From Sulfurimonas sp. (GTDB lineage: Bacteria; Campylobacterota; Campylobacteria; Campylobacterales; Sulfurimonadaceae): 8,460 nucleotides of DNA. Each line of letters begins with the position of its first letter. Position 1 is the stretch's first letter. This document shows positions 1 to 6,518 of the stretch, one piece after another. The notes below the pieces were generated by a model. That model saw only the letters and a program-made list of their open reading frames with translations, made no database searches and was not told where the DNA came from. Made by a program: the position numbers and the translations under genes. Location: the NCBI GenBank assembly GCA_027063215.1, contig JAMOSE010000194.1, positions 1 to 8,460 of the forward strand, read 5' to 3'.

Positions 1-14
1 TAAGAAGAGAGTTA

Positions 15-1535
15 TTACTCTTCTTCTTTACTTTTGCAAGGTTCTTCTTCAGTCGTCAGTGGTTTCATGGCAGGAAAGAGGAGTACATCACGGATAGAGT
101 GCTCATTGGTAAGGAGCATAACAAGTCTGTCAATTCCAATACCTTGACCGGCAGTTGGTGCCATACCGTAGCTAAGTGCTTCTACAAAGTCTGTATCCAT
201 AGCATGTGCTTCATCATCACCGCAATCTTTTGCAGCCATCTGTCCTTCAAAACGCTCTAACTGATCGAGCGGATCATTAAGCTCTGAGAATGCATTTGCA
301 ATTTCACGACCGGCAATAAAGAGTTCAAAACGCTCAGTGATCGCAGGGTTTGCATCGCTTCTGCGTGCAAGTGGTGATATTTCAACCGGATACTCTGTAA
401 TAAATGTCGGATCAATGAGTTTTTCTTCAACAAATTCATCAAAAAGTTCACCTTGGAGTTGTCCAAGATTCATGGCTGCATTAACATCAATATGTCTTTC
501 TTTGAGATAAGCAATAATTTTTTCTTTGTCATTAACAATATCAGCAGGCACACCACCGATTGTTGTTAGAGATTCTATGAGCGGAATCTCCTGAAAATTA
601 TCAAAATTTACCTCTAAATCACCATATGGAAGGATTGTTGGTAGATCAAGATGTTCAAAAAGGTATTGAAAGTACTCTTTTGTAATTTCAATTAAATCTT
701 TATATGTTTTATATGCCCAGTAAAATTCAATAGAGGTAAACTCAGGATTGTGCGTTGCATCCATACCTTCATTTCTAAAGTTACGATTGATCTCAAATAC
801 CGCTTCAAACCCACCGACAATAAGACGTTTGAGATAAAGTTCCGGTGCAATTCGTAAGTATCTGTCAACACCAAGTGCGTTATGATGTGTAACAAAAGGT
901 TTTGCATTTGCTCCACCGGCAATAGGGTGCATCATCGGTGTTTCAACTTCCAAGAAGCCTTTATCTTCAAAAAAACGACGTGTTAAAGAGATGACTTTTG
1001 AACGAATTTGAAATGTTTTTCTTACTCCTGCATTCATAATAAGATCAAGATATCGTTTACGGTATCGTATTTCTTTATCCGTAATACCGTGAAATTTTTC
1101 AGGGAGCGGACTGATGGCTTTTGTAAGGATTTTAAGATCATTTGCGTGAAGAGAGAGCTCGCCTTTTCCTGTAACAAAAGGATACCCTGTTACTTCAATA
1201 ATATCACCGACTTCTATATGTTTTTTAAAAATAGTGTTATAAAAACCTTCAGCAAGATTATCACGTGCAACATAAATTTGTAGCATACCACTTTCATCTT
1301 CGATCTTGACAAAACTTGCTTTTCCCATAATACGAAGCAGTTTTATACGTCCGCTTACTGTATAGATGCGATTTTCATCACGTTTATCTTCTTTTTGTTC
1401 TATGTCAGAGTTGACATTTAAAAACTTTTCTACTGTAGTGTTTCTTTGTGACTCATTTGAGTATGGGTTGATCCCCGCTTCTCTTAAAATATTTGCTTTT
1501 TCTATTCTTTGTTGAATAAATTTATTACTAAACAA
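15..1535 (-). CDS. lysS: Lysyl-tRNA synthetase, class II
   Basis: This cytoplasmic enzyme charges tRNA-Lys with lysine using ATP. The 506-residue protein has the full class II architecture. An N-terminal OB-fold anticodon-binding domain spans about residues 58-137 (YTVSGRI, VKIEDESG). The catalytic core follows, with motif 1 near 186-201, motif 2 near 246-275 (FRNEGMDATHNPEFTSIEF) and motif 3 near 464-489 (GIGIDRLVMLL, then LLFPAMKP). Length is normal for the family, and a short acidic tail (residues 494-506) follows the last conserved motif. The start is a TTG directly after the fur TGA. It is supported by an AAGGA Shine-Dalgarno 8 bases upstream, inside fur, and by the family-typical N-terminus (QQRIEKAN, REAGINPY). 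The gene ends in tandem TAA TAA stops. It is the last visible gene of the cyclase-cvpA-fur-lysS operon; in Campylobacter glyA follows lysS, but that position lies outside this window. Confidence 0.97.
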   Translation of the reverse strand: MFSNKFIQQRIEKANILREAGINPYSNESQRNTTVEKFLNVNSDIEQKEDKRDENRIYTVSGRIKLLRIMGKASFVKIEDESGMLQIYVARDNLAEGFYNTIFKKHIEVGDIIEVTGYPFVTGKGELSLHANDLKILTKAISPLPEKFHGITDKEIRYRKRYLDLIMNAGVRKTFQIRSKVISLTRRFFEDKGFLEVETPMMHPIAGGANAKPFVTHHNALGVDRYLRIAPELYLKRLIVGGFEAVFEINRNFRNEGMDATHNPEFTSIEFYWAYKTYKDLIEITKEYFQYLFEHLDLPTILPYGDLEVNFDNFQEIPLIESLTTIGGVPADIVNDKEKIIAYLKERHIDVNAAMNLGQLQGELFDEFVEEKLIDPTFITEYPVEISPLARRSDANPAITERFELFIAGREIANAFSELNDPLDQLERFEGQMAAKDCGDDEAHAMDTDFVEALSYGMAPTAGQGIGIDRLVMLLTNEHSIRDVLLFPAMKPLTTEEEPCKSKEEE

Positions 1536-2036
1536 TCAGTTTTCCTTTTCTGTAGTTAATTTTTTTTCTTGACATTTTTTACATATTCCATAAATTTGCA
1601 TTGAATGATCAAGCATTTTAAATCCGAGTTCATGGGTGATGGCATGTTGCCGTTTTTCTATTGCTTCATCAACAAACTCTGTAATTTGTCCACATTCTAG
1701 ACAAATTAAGTGATCATGGTGCTCTTTTGCTCCAAGTTCATATTTTTTTCCCTGTGCTCCAAAAGAGAGCGATGTTACTACATTTGACTCTTCAAGGAGA
1801 GCAAGCGTTCTGTAAACAGTAGCAATTCCTATTTTTAAATTAGGATGCTGTTTTTGTATAAGTTGATGCAGCGCCTCAGGGGTAAGATGCTCATTAGAGT
1901 TATAAAGTGTTTCAAGAATGATTTCTCTTTGAATAGTAAACTTGAGATTACTTTTTTTTAGAAGAGTTTTAAAATCTTCTAAAAGTTGTTGGTACTCAAT
2001 TGTTCTATCTTGAAAGTTTATTGTTGTATTGGACAT
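1536..2036 (-). CDS. fur: Fur-family ferric uptake regulator
   Basis: This is a metal-dependent DNA-binding repressor, most likely the iron regulator Fur. The 166-residue protein has an N-terminal winged helix, with a recognition region near residues 68-85 containing TVYRTL (73-78). A metal-binding dimerisation domain follows, with HHDH (106-109) and two CXXC pairs, C112/C115 and C152/C155, which in this family hold a structural zinc. The N-terminus is about 25 residues longer than in E. coli Fur, as is common in Campylobacterota Fur. The ATG at 2036 is chosen because it follows the cvpA stop by one base and has a weak AAAGAG Shine-Dalgarno 7 bases upstream. A longer in-frame reading from a TTG at 2114 would add 26 mostly basic residues encoded across the cvpA tail and is unlikely. 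The cvpA-fur-lysS order matches Campylobacter, which favours Fur over PerR, although PerR cannot be fully excluded from sequence alone. Confidence 0.93.
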   Translation of the reverse strand: MSNTTINFQDRTIEYQQLLEDFKTLLKKSNLKFTIQREIILETLYNSNEHLTPEALHQLIQKQHPNLKIGIATVYRTLALLEESNVVTSLSFGAQGKKYELGAKEHHDHLICLECGQITEFVDEAIEKRQHAITHELGFKMLDHSMQIYGICKKCQEKKLTTEKEN

Positions 2037-2037
2037 T

Positions 2038-2670
2038 TTAATGCTCTTTAACCTCTTGCTCTTTAATCTCTTTTTTAATTTCATTAACCGTCTCTTTTGC
2101 TTTTTCGTTCGCAATTTCTTGTGCTTTTTGCTGGACTTTTTGTGTTGTTTCTTCTACAGTATTGTTTATTTGTGTAGAGAATTCACTTGGATCTATTTTC
2201 ATAATAAATCCGCCTGTTTGTACAAGTATAGGGTAAAGAATACTCTTCTCCATTGTAGTCTCGATCGTTGGTTTCAGTGCTTGTATATTATTCGCCGCAA
2301 AAGCAATAACTGCTGCAATTAAGAAAAATTTACTCACACCAAAGACAAATCCTAAAATTCTGTCAAAAATTCCAAGTCCACTCATTGAACTGAGCTTTTT
2401 AAAGAGTGTTCCAAAAATGATCATTACTATCCAAAAAGCAATCAATGTTACAAGAAAACCTGTAAAACTAATGGCAGCCTGATTTGGAAAATGAAAGATA
2501 AGATTACTTAGATATTCTCCTACAAAATCTCCAAATCGTGAAGCGATAAATATACCACCGATAATTCCAATTAATCCAAAAAGCTCTTTAAAAAAGCCGT
2601 TTAAAATACCTTTAAGTCCAAGCAATATAATGATTGCTGCTACAATAGTGTCAAAATAATTAATTTCCAT
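2038..2670 (-). CDS. cvpA: CvpA family inner-membrane protein
   Basis: This is a 210-residue CvpA/colicin V production family protein. Four hydrophobic segments are visible at about residues 8-26, 29-47, 68-90 and 105-127, with the family-typical FDTIVAAIIILLGLKGILNG opening. A hydrophilic C-terminal tail (about 165-210), rich in Lys, Glu and Gln, looks like an amphipathic or coiled helix. The molecular role of the family is poorly defined; it has been linked to colicin V production and to envelope functions. The start at 2670 lies inside the last codons of the upstream cyclase gene (11-base overlap). Purine-rich sequence (AGGGAAGAGG) just upstream can serve as ribosome binding site, so the two genes are probably translationally coupled. 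An upstream TTG at 2742, buried in the cyclase gene, is rejected as start because it would place 24 hydrophilic residues before the conserved N-terminus. Its place before fur matches Campylobacter. Confidence 0.9.
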   Translation of the reverse strand: MEINYFDTIVAAIIILLGLKGILNGFFKELFGLIGIIGGIFIASRFGDFVGEYLSNLIFHFPNQAAISFTGFLVTLIAFWIVMIIFGTLFKKLSSMSGLGIFDRILGFVFGVSKFFLIAAVIAFAANNIQALKPTIETTMEKSILYPILVQTGGFIMKIDPSEFSTQINNTVEETTQKVQQKAQEIANEKAKETVNEIKKEIKEQEVKEH

Positions 2671-3583
2671 CTGCCTCTTCCCTGTTAAGTTGATTTTTCC
2701 CTTTTGATTTTGAACGATAGAGTGCTTTGTCTGCTCTATCAATCAAGCTATTAGGTGTGTCTCCATCTATATATTTTGTTGCACCAATACTTACTGTTAT
2801 CTTTACAGAGTCTCCTTTGTAAAGGAGTGTATTGCTACTAATATTATAGAGAATTCTCTTTGCTATTTCTACACATTTGTGTGTACTTATCCTATTTAAA
2901 ATGATAATAAATTCTTCTCCGCCATAACGAAAAACTTTATCGCCATCACGAAGCGTTTTACGTAAAAGATTTGCTAAAAAAATAAGAATTTTATCTCCTG
3001 CAATATGTCCATAGGTATCATTGATTTGTTTAAAGTCATCTATATCCAAAATAAGTAGATGCAATTCATGTTTTAGTGAACCTTTTTTGGTGATATTCTC
3101 AAGATATTTATTTAAAGCTCTTCTGTTAAAAACTTTTGTAAGCGCATCAAGATTAGAATCTTCTTCTAGATCTTTAACTTGAGTTGAAAGCATATGGATA
3201 ATTTCATTTGCTTTTTGAATTTCTTGAGTCATATGTGATTGGATTTCATCAAATTTTGTAGTAATTGCGGGTATATCAATAATATGAGGTTTAAATTCAT
3301 TAAAAGTCTCTTGTTGTAATTTACTCAACTCTTCAAATTTACCATTGGTTTTTTTATAGGATAAAATACTTTTCTTTGCTATCTCTTTGTAAGCATTCGT
3401 AAATGCCAACTTTGCATGTTCTATGGAGTCAATTTTACTATCATCAATTTTCTGGATAGTCATAATTGCATTTTGAAGATAATCAATAACTACATTTTTA
3501 TTAGCTTTATCCTGTAGTTCAATATTTTCAAGTAACTCTTTGCACATTTGAGTTACTAGAGATTTTATGTTATCTTTTTTCAT
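2660..3583 (-). CDS. Soluble GGDEF diguanylate cyclase with helical N-terminal region
   Basis: This protein probably makes the second messenger c-di-GMP from two GTP. The 307-residue product has no signal peptide or membrane segment, so it should be cytoplasmic. Residues 1-140 are hydrophilic and predicted helical, with no domain I recognise. A short linker helix (DLEEDSNLDALTKVFNRR, about 138-155) leads into a GGDEF domain at about 146-300. The domain keeps DIDDFKQIND (180-189), the active-site GGEEF (221-225), and an RXXD product-inhibition site (RDGD, 212-215) five residues before it. It therefore looks catalytically active and feedback-inhibited. Two adjacent ATGs occur at 3586 and 3583; the second is preferred because GGAG lies 4 bases before it, against 1 base before the first. 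A further ATG at 3616 lacks a ribosome binding site and almost coincides with the predicted transcription start. The gene heads the cvpA-fur-lysS operon. The input signal is unknown. Confidence 0.9.
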   Translation of the reverse strand: MKKDNIKSLVTQMCKELLENIELQDKANKNVVIDYLQNAIMTIQKIDDSKIDSIEHAKLAFTNAYKEIAKKSILSYKKTNGKFEELSKLQQETFNEFKPHIIDIPAITTKFDEIQSHMTQEIQKANEIIHMLSTQVKDLEEDSNLDALTKVFNRRALNKYLENITKKGSLKHELHLLILDIDDFKQINDTYGHIAGDKILIFLANLLRKTLRDGDKVFRYGGEEFIIILNRISTHKCVEIAKRILYNISSNTLLYKGDSVKITVSIGATKYIDGDTPNSLIDRADKALYRSKSKGKNQLNREEADGN

Positions 3584-3611
3584 CATTCTCCAATAAAATA
3601 AACATTCCAGA

Positions 3612-3630
3612 TACATGATCTAGATATGTA
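3612..3630. promoter_or_regulatory. Imperfect palindrome over the predicted start of the cyclase operon
   Basis: The left arm TACATgATCT (3612-3621) is the reverse complement of the right arm AGATATGTA (3622-3630) except for one extra G at 3617, giving nine-base arms with no spacer. It abuts the -10 box and would cover the transcription start, the usual place for a repressor site. It does not resemble the GATAAT-type Fur box. Its role as an operator is an inference, and chance is possible in DNA this AT-rich. Confidence 0.3.
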
Positions 3631-3659
3631 ATTATACACATTTAAGTATAAAAACAACT
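3631..3659 (-). promoter_or_regulatory. Predicted sigma-70 promoter of the cyclase-cvpA-fur-lysS operon
   Basis: Reading the minus strand, a perfect TATAAT -10 box lies at 3636-3631, preceded by TGTG. A weak -35-like AGTTGT lies at 3659-3654 with 17 bases between, and TTGTTT overlaps it with a shorter spacing. Campylobacterota promoters often lack a clear -35 and rely on T-rich sequence upstream, as seen here. Transcription would start near 3624 and leave a leader of about 41 bases before the cyclase ATG. No other intergenic space exists up to lysS, so this is the likely main promoter for fur as well, although promoters inside the coding regions cannot be excluded. Confidence 0.6.
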
Positions 3660-3695
3660 TTTATCATAGCTATTTTATCTATATTTGGCTAAAAT
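3659..3695 (+). promoter_or_regulatory. Predicted promoter region of aroF
   Basis: A TAAAAT -10-like box (3690-3695) sits in the context TTTGGCTAAAAT, which fits the T- and G-flanked -10 region of Campylobacterota sigma-70 promoters. No good -35 hexamer is visible. Instead the upstream DNA carries two copies of TTTTATC, at 3659-3665 and 3673-3679, in the T-rich pattern often found there. Transcription would start near 3702, about 25 bases before the aroF ATG. The exact -10 is uncertain because the whole region is AT-rich. Confidence 0.45.
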
Positions 3696-3714
3696 TGCAA
3701 AAATATTTATATAT

Positions 3715-3718
3715 AAGG
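3715..3718 (+). promoter_or_regulatory. Ribosome binding site of aroF
   Basis: AAGG lies 8 bases before the ATG at 3727, in a run otherwise made of A and T. It supports this start over later in-frame codons, together with the family-typical N-terminus (WSPSSWREKP). Confidence 0.75.
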
Positions 3719-3726
3719 TTTAGATA

Positions 3727-5076
3727 ATGAGTACTTGGAGTCCATCTTCTTGGAGAGAAAAACCAATTTTACAGCAACCAACATACCCAGATCAGGCAAA
3801 ATTAGCGTCTGTTTTAACTGAGTTGAAAAACTATCCGCCACTTGTATTTGCAGGGGAAGCACGTTCATTGAAAGAACAGCTTTCAAAGGTAGCACAGGGA
3901 AAAGCGTTTTTATTGCAGGGTGGTGATTGTGCGGAGAGTTTTTCAGAGTTTCATGCAGATAATATCCGTGATACTTTTAAGGCTTTGATGCAAATGGCTG
4001 TAGTTATGACTTATGCCGGTGGTCTTCCAGTCGTGAAAGTTGGACGTCTTGGTGGTCAGTTTGCAAAACCGCGTTCATCTGATCATGAAACACAGGGTGA
4101 TATTACACTTGATTCTTATCGTGGAGATATCATTAATGGCATTGATTTTAATGAAAAAGCACGTGTTCCGGATCCTGAGCGTATGATAAAAGCGTATAAT
4201 CAAGCAACGGCAACACAAAATCTTCTTCGAGCATTTGCATCAGGTGGTTTGGCAGATCTGCATCAGGTAAATAAATGGAATCTTGATTTTGCATATAAAT
4301 CAGAAGTGGGTGAAAAATATGAAAAACTTGCTGAAGATATAGAAAAATCACTGCAGTTTATGGAAGCGTGTGGGGTAACTTCAAAAACTTACAGAACTCT
4401 CCGTGAGACAGATTTTTATACTTCTCATGAAGCACTTTTACTTCCATATGAAGAGGCATTTACACGTCAAGATTCTATTACCGGTGATTGGTATAATGTA
4501 TCAGCACATATGGTATGGATTGGTGATAGAACGCGCCAACTTGATGGTGCACATGTTGAGTATATGAGAGGGATTAAAAATCCTATTGGTATTAAAGCGG
4601 GTCCAAGTATGGATCCTGATGATCTTGTTCGCCTTGCAACTGCTGTTAATCCTGACAATGAAGCAGGACGTCTGAATATCATTGTAAGAATGGGTGCAAA
4701 TAAAGTTGGTGAGCATATGCCTCAGCTGATTCGTGCTATTGAGAAAGAGGGATTGAATGTTGTTTGGTCATGTGATCCAATGCACGGCAATACTATTAAA
4801 TCTTCTAACAACTATAAAACAAGACCTGTTGATGCAATCTTAACTGAGATGAAACAGTTCTTTCAGGTTCATAAAGCTGAAGGTACTTTTGGTGGTGGTG
4901 TTCACTTGGAGATGACTGGTAAAAATGTTACTGAATGTATAGGTGGAAGCTTTACTGTAACAGAAGAAGATCTTAGTTCTCGTTACCATACACACTGTGA
5001 TCCACGTTTGAATGCGGATCAATCTTTGGAGCTTGCATTCTTAATTGCAGACTCACTTAAAGATGCACATAAATAA
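3727..5076 (+). CDS. aroF: Class II 3-deoxy-7-phosphoheptulonate (DAHP) synthase
   Basis: This enzyme condenses phosphoenolpyruvate with erythrose 4-phosphate to DAHP, the first step of the shikimate pathway to chorismate and the aromatic amino acids, in the cytoplasm. The 449-residue protein belongs to the class II (plant-like) family, not the AroG/AroF type of E. coli; the symbol follows common Campylobacterota usage. Visible landmarks are WSPSSWR (4-10), QGGDCAESF (64-72), KVGRLGGQFAKPRS (104-117), WIGDRTRQLDGAH (264-276), KAGPSM (290-295), SCDPMHGNT (348-356), GGGVHLEMTG (389-398) and HCDPRLN (423-429). By family knowledge, C68, H353, E395 and D425 would bind the divalent metal, and all four are present. 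Length is normal for the short bacterial forms. The gene stands alone on its strand, divergent from the cyclase operon and convergent with the transporter gene. No leader peptide or attenuator is visible upstream. Feedback behaviour cannot be read from the sequence. Confidence 0.97.
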   Translation: MSTWSPSSWREKPILQQPTYPDQAKLASVLTELKNYPPLVFAGEARSLKEQLSKVAQGKAFLLQGGDCAESFSEFHADNIRDTFKALMQMAVVMTYAGGLPVVKVGRLGGQFAKPRSSDHETQGDITLDSYRGDIINGIDFNEKARVPDPERMIKAYNQATATQNLLRAFASGGLADLHQVNKWNLDFAYKSEVGEKYEKLAEDIEKSLQFMEACGVTSKTYRTLRETDFYTSHEALLLPYEEAFTRQDSITGDWYNVSAHMVWIGDRTRQLDGAHVEYMRGIKNPIGIKAGPSMDPDDLVRLATAVNPDNEAGRLNIIVRMGANKVGEHMPQLIRAIEKEGLNVVWSCDPMHGNTIKSSNNYKTRPVDAILTEMKQFFQVHKAEGTFGGGVHLEMTGKNVTECIGGSFTVTEEDLSSRYHTHCDPRLNADQSLELAFLIADSLKDAHK

Positions 5077-5086
5077 TTTTTATTGG

Positions 5087-5108
5087 TAATGCTAAAAGAT
5101 TAGCATTA
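5087..5108. terminator. Hairpin between convergent genes, possible weak bidirectional terminator
   Basis: TAATGCTAA (5087-5095) and TTAGCATTA (5100-5108) form a perfect nine-base-pair stem around the loop AAGA. It starts 10 bases after the aroF stop and contains the transporter's TAG stop (5092-5094). Position suggests it ends transcription of both convergent genes. However, it is not followed by a T run on either strand and the stem is AT-rich, so it is not a canonical intrinsic terminator. It may instead protect mRNA ends. Confidence 0.4.
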
Positions 5109-6507
5109 TCCATGCTGTGCCAATACCCAAATAGATGAAGGTGTTGGCAAGTGTTACAAGCCCTCCATATTTATAAACCTCACGACTCTCAATATATCCT
5201 GAACTCAGATAAATTACATTGGCACTTGAACCCTGTGGTGTAATCATTGCATTGAAATTTGTTGCAAAAAGCAGCATAAATGCAAGAAGCTCTGCCGGTA
5301 CACCGGCATTGACACCTACACTTAAAAATACAGAAAAAAGTGCAAGCATCTGTGCGGTTTGTGATACAAAAAAGTAGTGAATAAAGACATAACCGGTAAT
5401 GAGTCCAACATAGACTATAGGCCATGTGTAACCTGCAATAATTGCTGAGATATGATTCCCTAACCATGTCATAAAACCAAATTCATTGAGATAGCTACTC
5501 ATTGTGTAGAGTGTTGCAAACCAGATAAGCGTACCAAGAGCACGTCCTTCGTGTGCAAGATCTTCAAGTGTGAAAATATTTGTAAGCATTAAGACTCCCA
5601 ACCCTAAAAAGGCAACTGCTGTTTTATCAATACCAAGTGATGATGAGAGAATCCAGAGTGTGATCATGGCGATAAAAGTAAATCCCATAATATATTCATT
5701 TTTATGAACAGCTCCCATATGTTTGAGCTGTTCTTGTGCAACCATTGGTGCATCAGGAGTCTCTTTAAGCTCCGGAGGAAAGATCTTAAAGAGGAGCCAT
5801 GGAATAACTATAAACGCGATCAAAGAGGGAAGAGAAGAGGCTAATGCCCATGATCCATAGCTGATATCTACACCAAACTCTTTTGCCATTTTTGCACCGG
5901 CAGGATTTGCCGCCATTGCTGTAAGCCACATGGCAGAAGAGATAGTGAGTCCCGCCATTGAAGTCATCATCAAATAGGCTCCAAGTTTTTTCCGTGTACC
6001 GTCTGCTACTTTGGAACCGCTGTCTGAGGAAAGGGCCTGAACTATTGGGTAGAGTACCCCTGAACGTGCAGTATTACTTGGAAAGGCAGGAGCTATGAGC
6101 ATATCGGCAGCAACTATGGAGTATCCCAATCCAAGAGAAGATTTTCCAAAACGTTTGATGATGAGAAAAGCCAAGCGTTTTCCTAAACCGGACTTAATAA
6201 CTCCACGTGCAATTAAAAAAGCAACGATTATCAAAAGAATAAAGCCTTGAGAAAAACCACTGTATGCTTGTTTGGCTGTTAATGTATGGGTGAGTATAAC
6301 AAAGCCCAGTCCGATAATTGAGGCGGTAAAGATAGAAGTTGCTTCAATGATTACTGCAACAATAATAGAGATGAAGATACTAAAAAGATGCCAAGCTTCA
6401 ATGCTTAGTCCCTCTGGTGTCGGTAAAAACCAAAGAATAAGTCCAAAAACAAAAGCAAAGATTTGTTTGTAGTGTATTGTCTCTTTTTTATGGTGATGGT
6501 GTGACAT
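5092..6507 (-). CDS. SLC13/DASS family anion (dicarboxylate-type) transporter
   Basis: This is a polytopic inner-membrane protein of 471 residues in the divalent anion:sodium symporter family, the group containing CitT, YbhI and plastid 2-oxoglutarate/malate translocators. More than ten hydrophobic segments run from about residue 15 to 470. The two family hairpin signatures are visible: APAFPSNTARSG (139-150, with SNT at 144-146) and the partner region ITPQGSSANVIYLSSGY (422-438). The likely substrate is a di- or tricarboxylate moved by sodium symport or anion exchange, but the sequence does not settle this, and sulfate or another anion remains possible. The N-terminus carries a natural run of four histidines (residues 3-6). 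The ATG at 6507 has a strong AAGAAGG six bases upstream. The gene lies 11 bases after the ABC-F gene and probably shares its transcript. Its stop codon lies within a hairpin shared with the aroF end. Confidence 0.9.
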   Translation of the reverse strand: MSHHHHKKETIHYKQIFAFVFGLILWFLPTPEGLSIEAWHLFSIFISIIVAVIIEATSIFTASIIGLGFVILTHTLTAKQAYSGFSQGFILLIIVAFLIARGVIKSGLGKRLAFLIIKRFGKSSLGLGYSIVAADMLIAPAFPSNTARSGVLYPIVQALSSDSGSKVADGTRKKLGAYLMMTSMAGLTISSAMWLTAMAANPAGAKMAKEFGVDISYGSWALASSLPSLIAFIVIPWLLFKIFPPELKETPDAPMVAQEQLKHMGAVHKNEYIMGFTFIAMITLWILSSSLGIDKTAVAFLGLGVLMLTNIFTLEDLAHEGRALGTLIWFATLYTMSSYLNEFGFMTWLGNHISAIIAGYTWPIVYVGLITGYVFIHYFFVSQTAQMLALFSVFLSVGVNAGVPAELLAFMLLFATNFNAMITPQGSSANVIYLSSGYIESREVYKYGGLVTLANTFIYLGIGTAWIMLIF

Positions 6508-6518
6508 TTTTAGCCTTC

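Noticed and set aside
2037..2114. A 26-residue, strongly basic N-terminal extension of Fur starting at a TTG inside cvpA.
   Set aside because: It overlaps the cvpA coding tail in another frame and has a weak start codon. Its composition is explained by the Lys/Glu-rich cvpA tail read out of frame, and the ATG at 2036 gives an ordinary Fur.
2671..2742. A longer CvpA starting from a TTG at 2742.
   Set aside because: It would lie inside the cyclase GGDEF coding region and add 24 hydrophilic residues before the conserved first membrane segment. The ATG at 2670 has purine-rich sequence in front of it.
3584..3616. A cyclase start at the ATG at 3616 or 3586.
   Set aside because: 3616 has no ribosome binding site and nearly coincides with the predicted transcription start. 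3586 lies only 1 base after GGAG, while 3583 has a better spacing. The choice between 3586 and 3583 changes one residue only.
3660..3680. A Fur box in the divergent region, suggested by GATAAAA elements on the minus strand.
   Set aside because: The two elements are direct repeats rather than inverted, and the match to the 19-base GATAATGATAATCATTATC pattern is poor beyond the first five bases.
3686..3699. A sigma-54 promoter upstream of aroF, from TTGGC followed by TTGC.
   Set aside because: Only 8 bases separate the GG and GC elements where sigma-54 promoters need 10, and the spacing is strict. The sequence fits a sigma-70 -10 region better.
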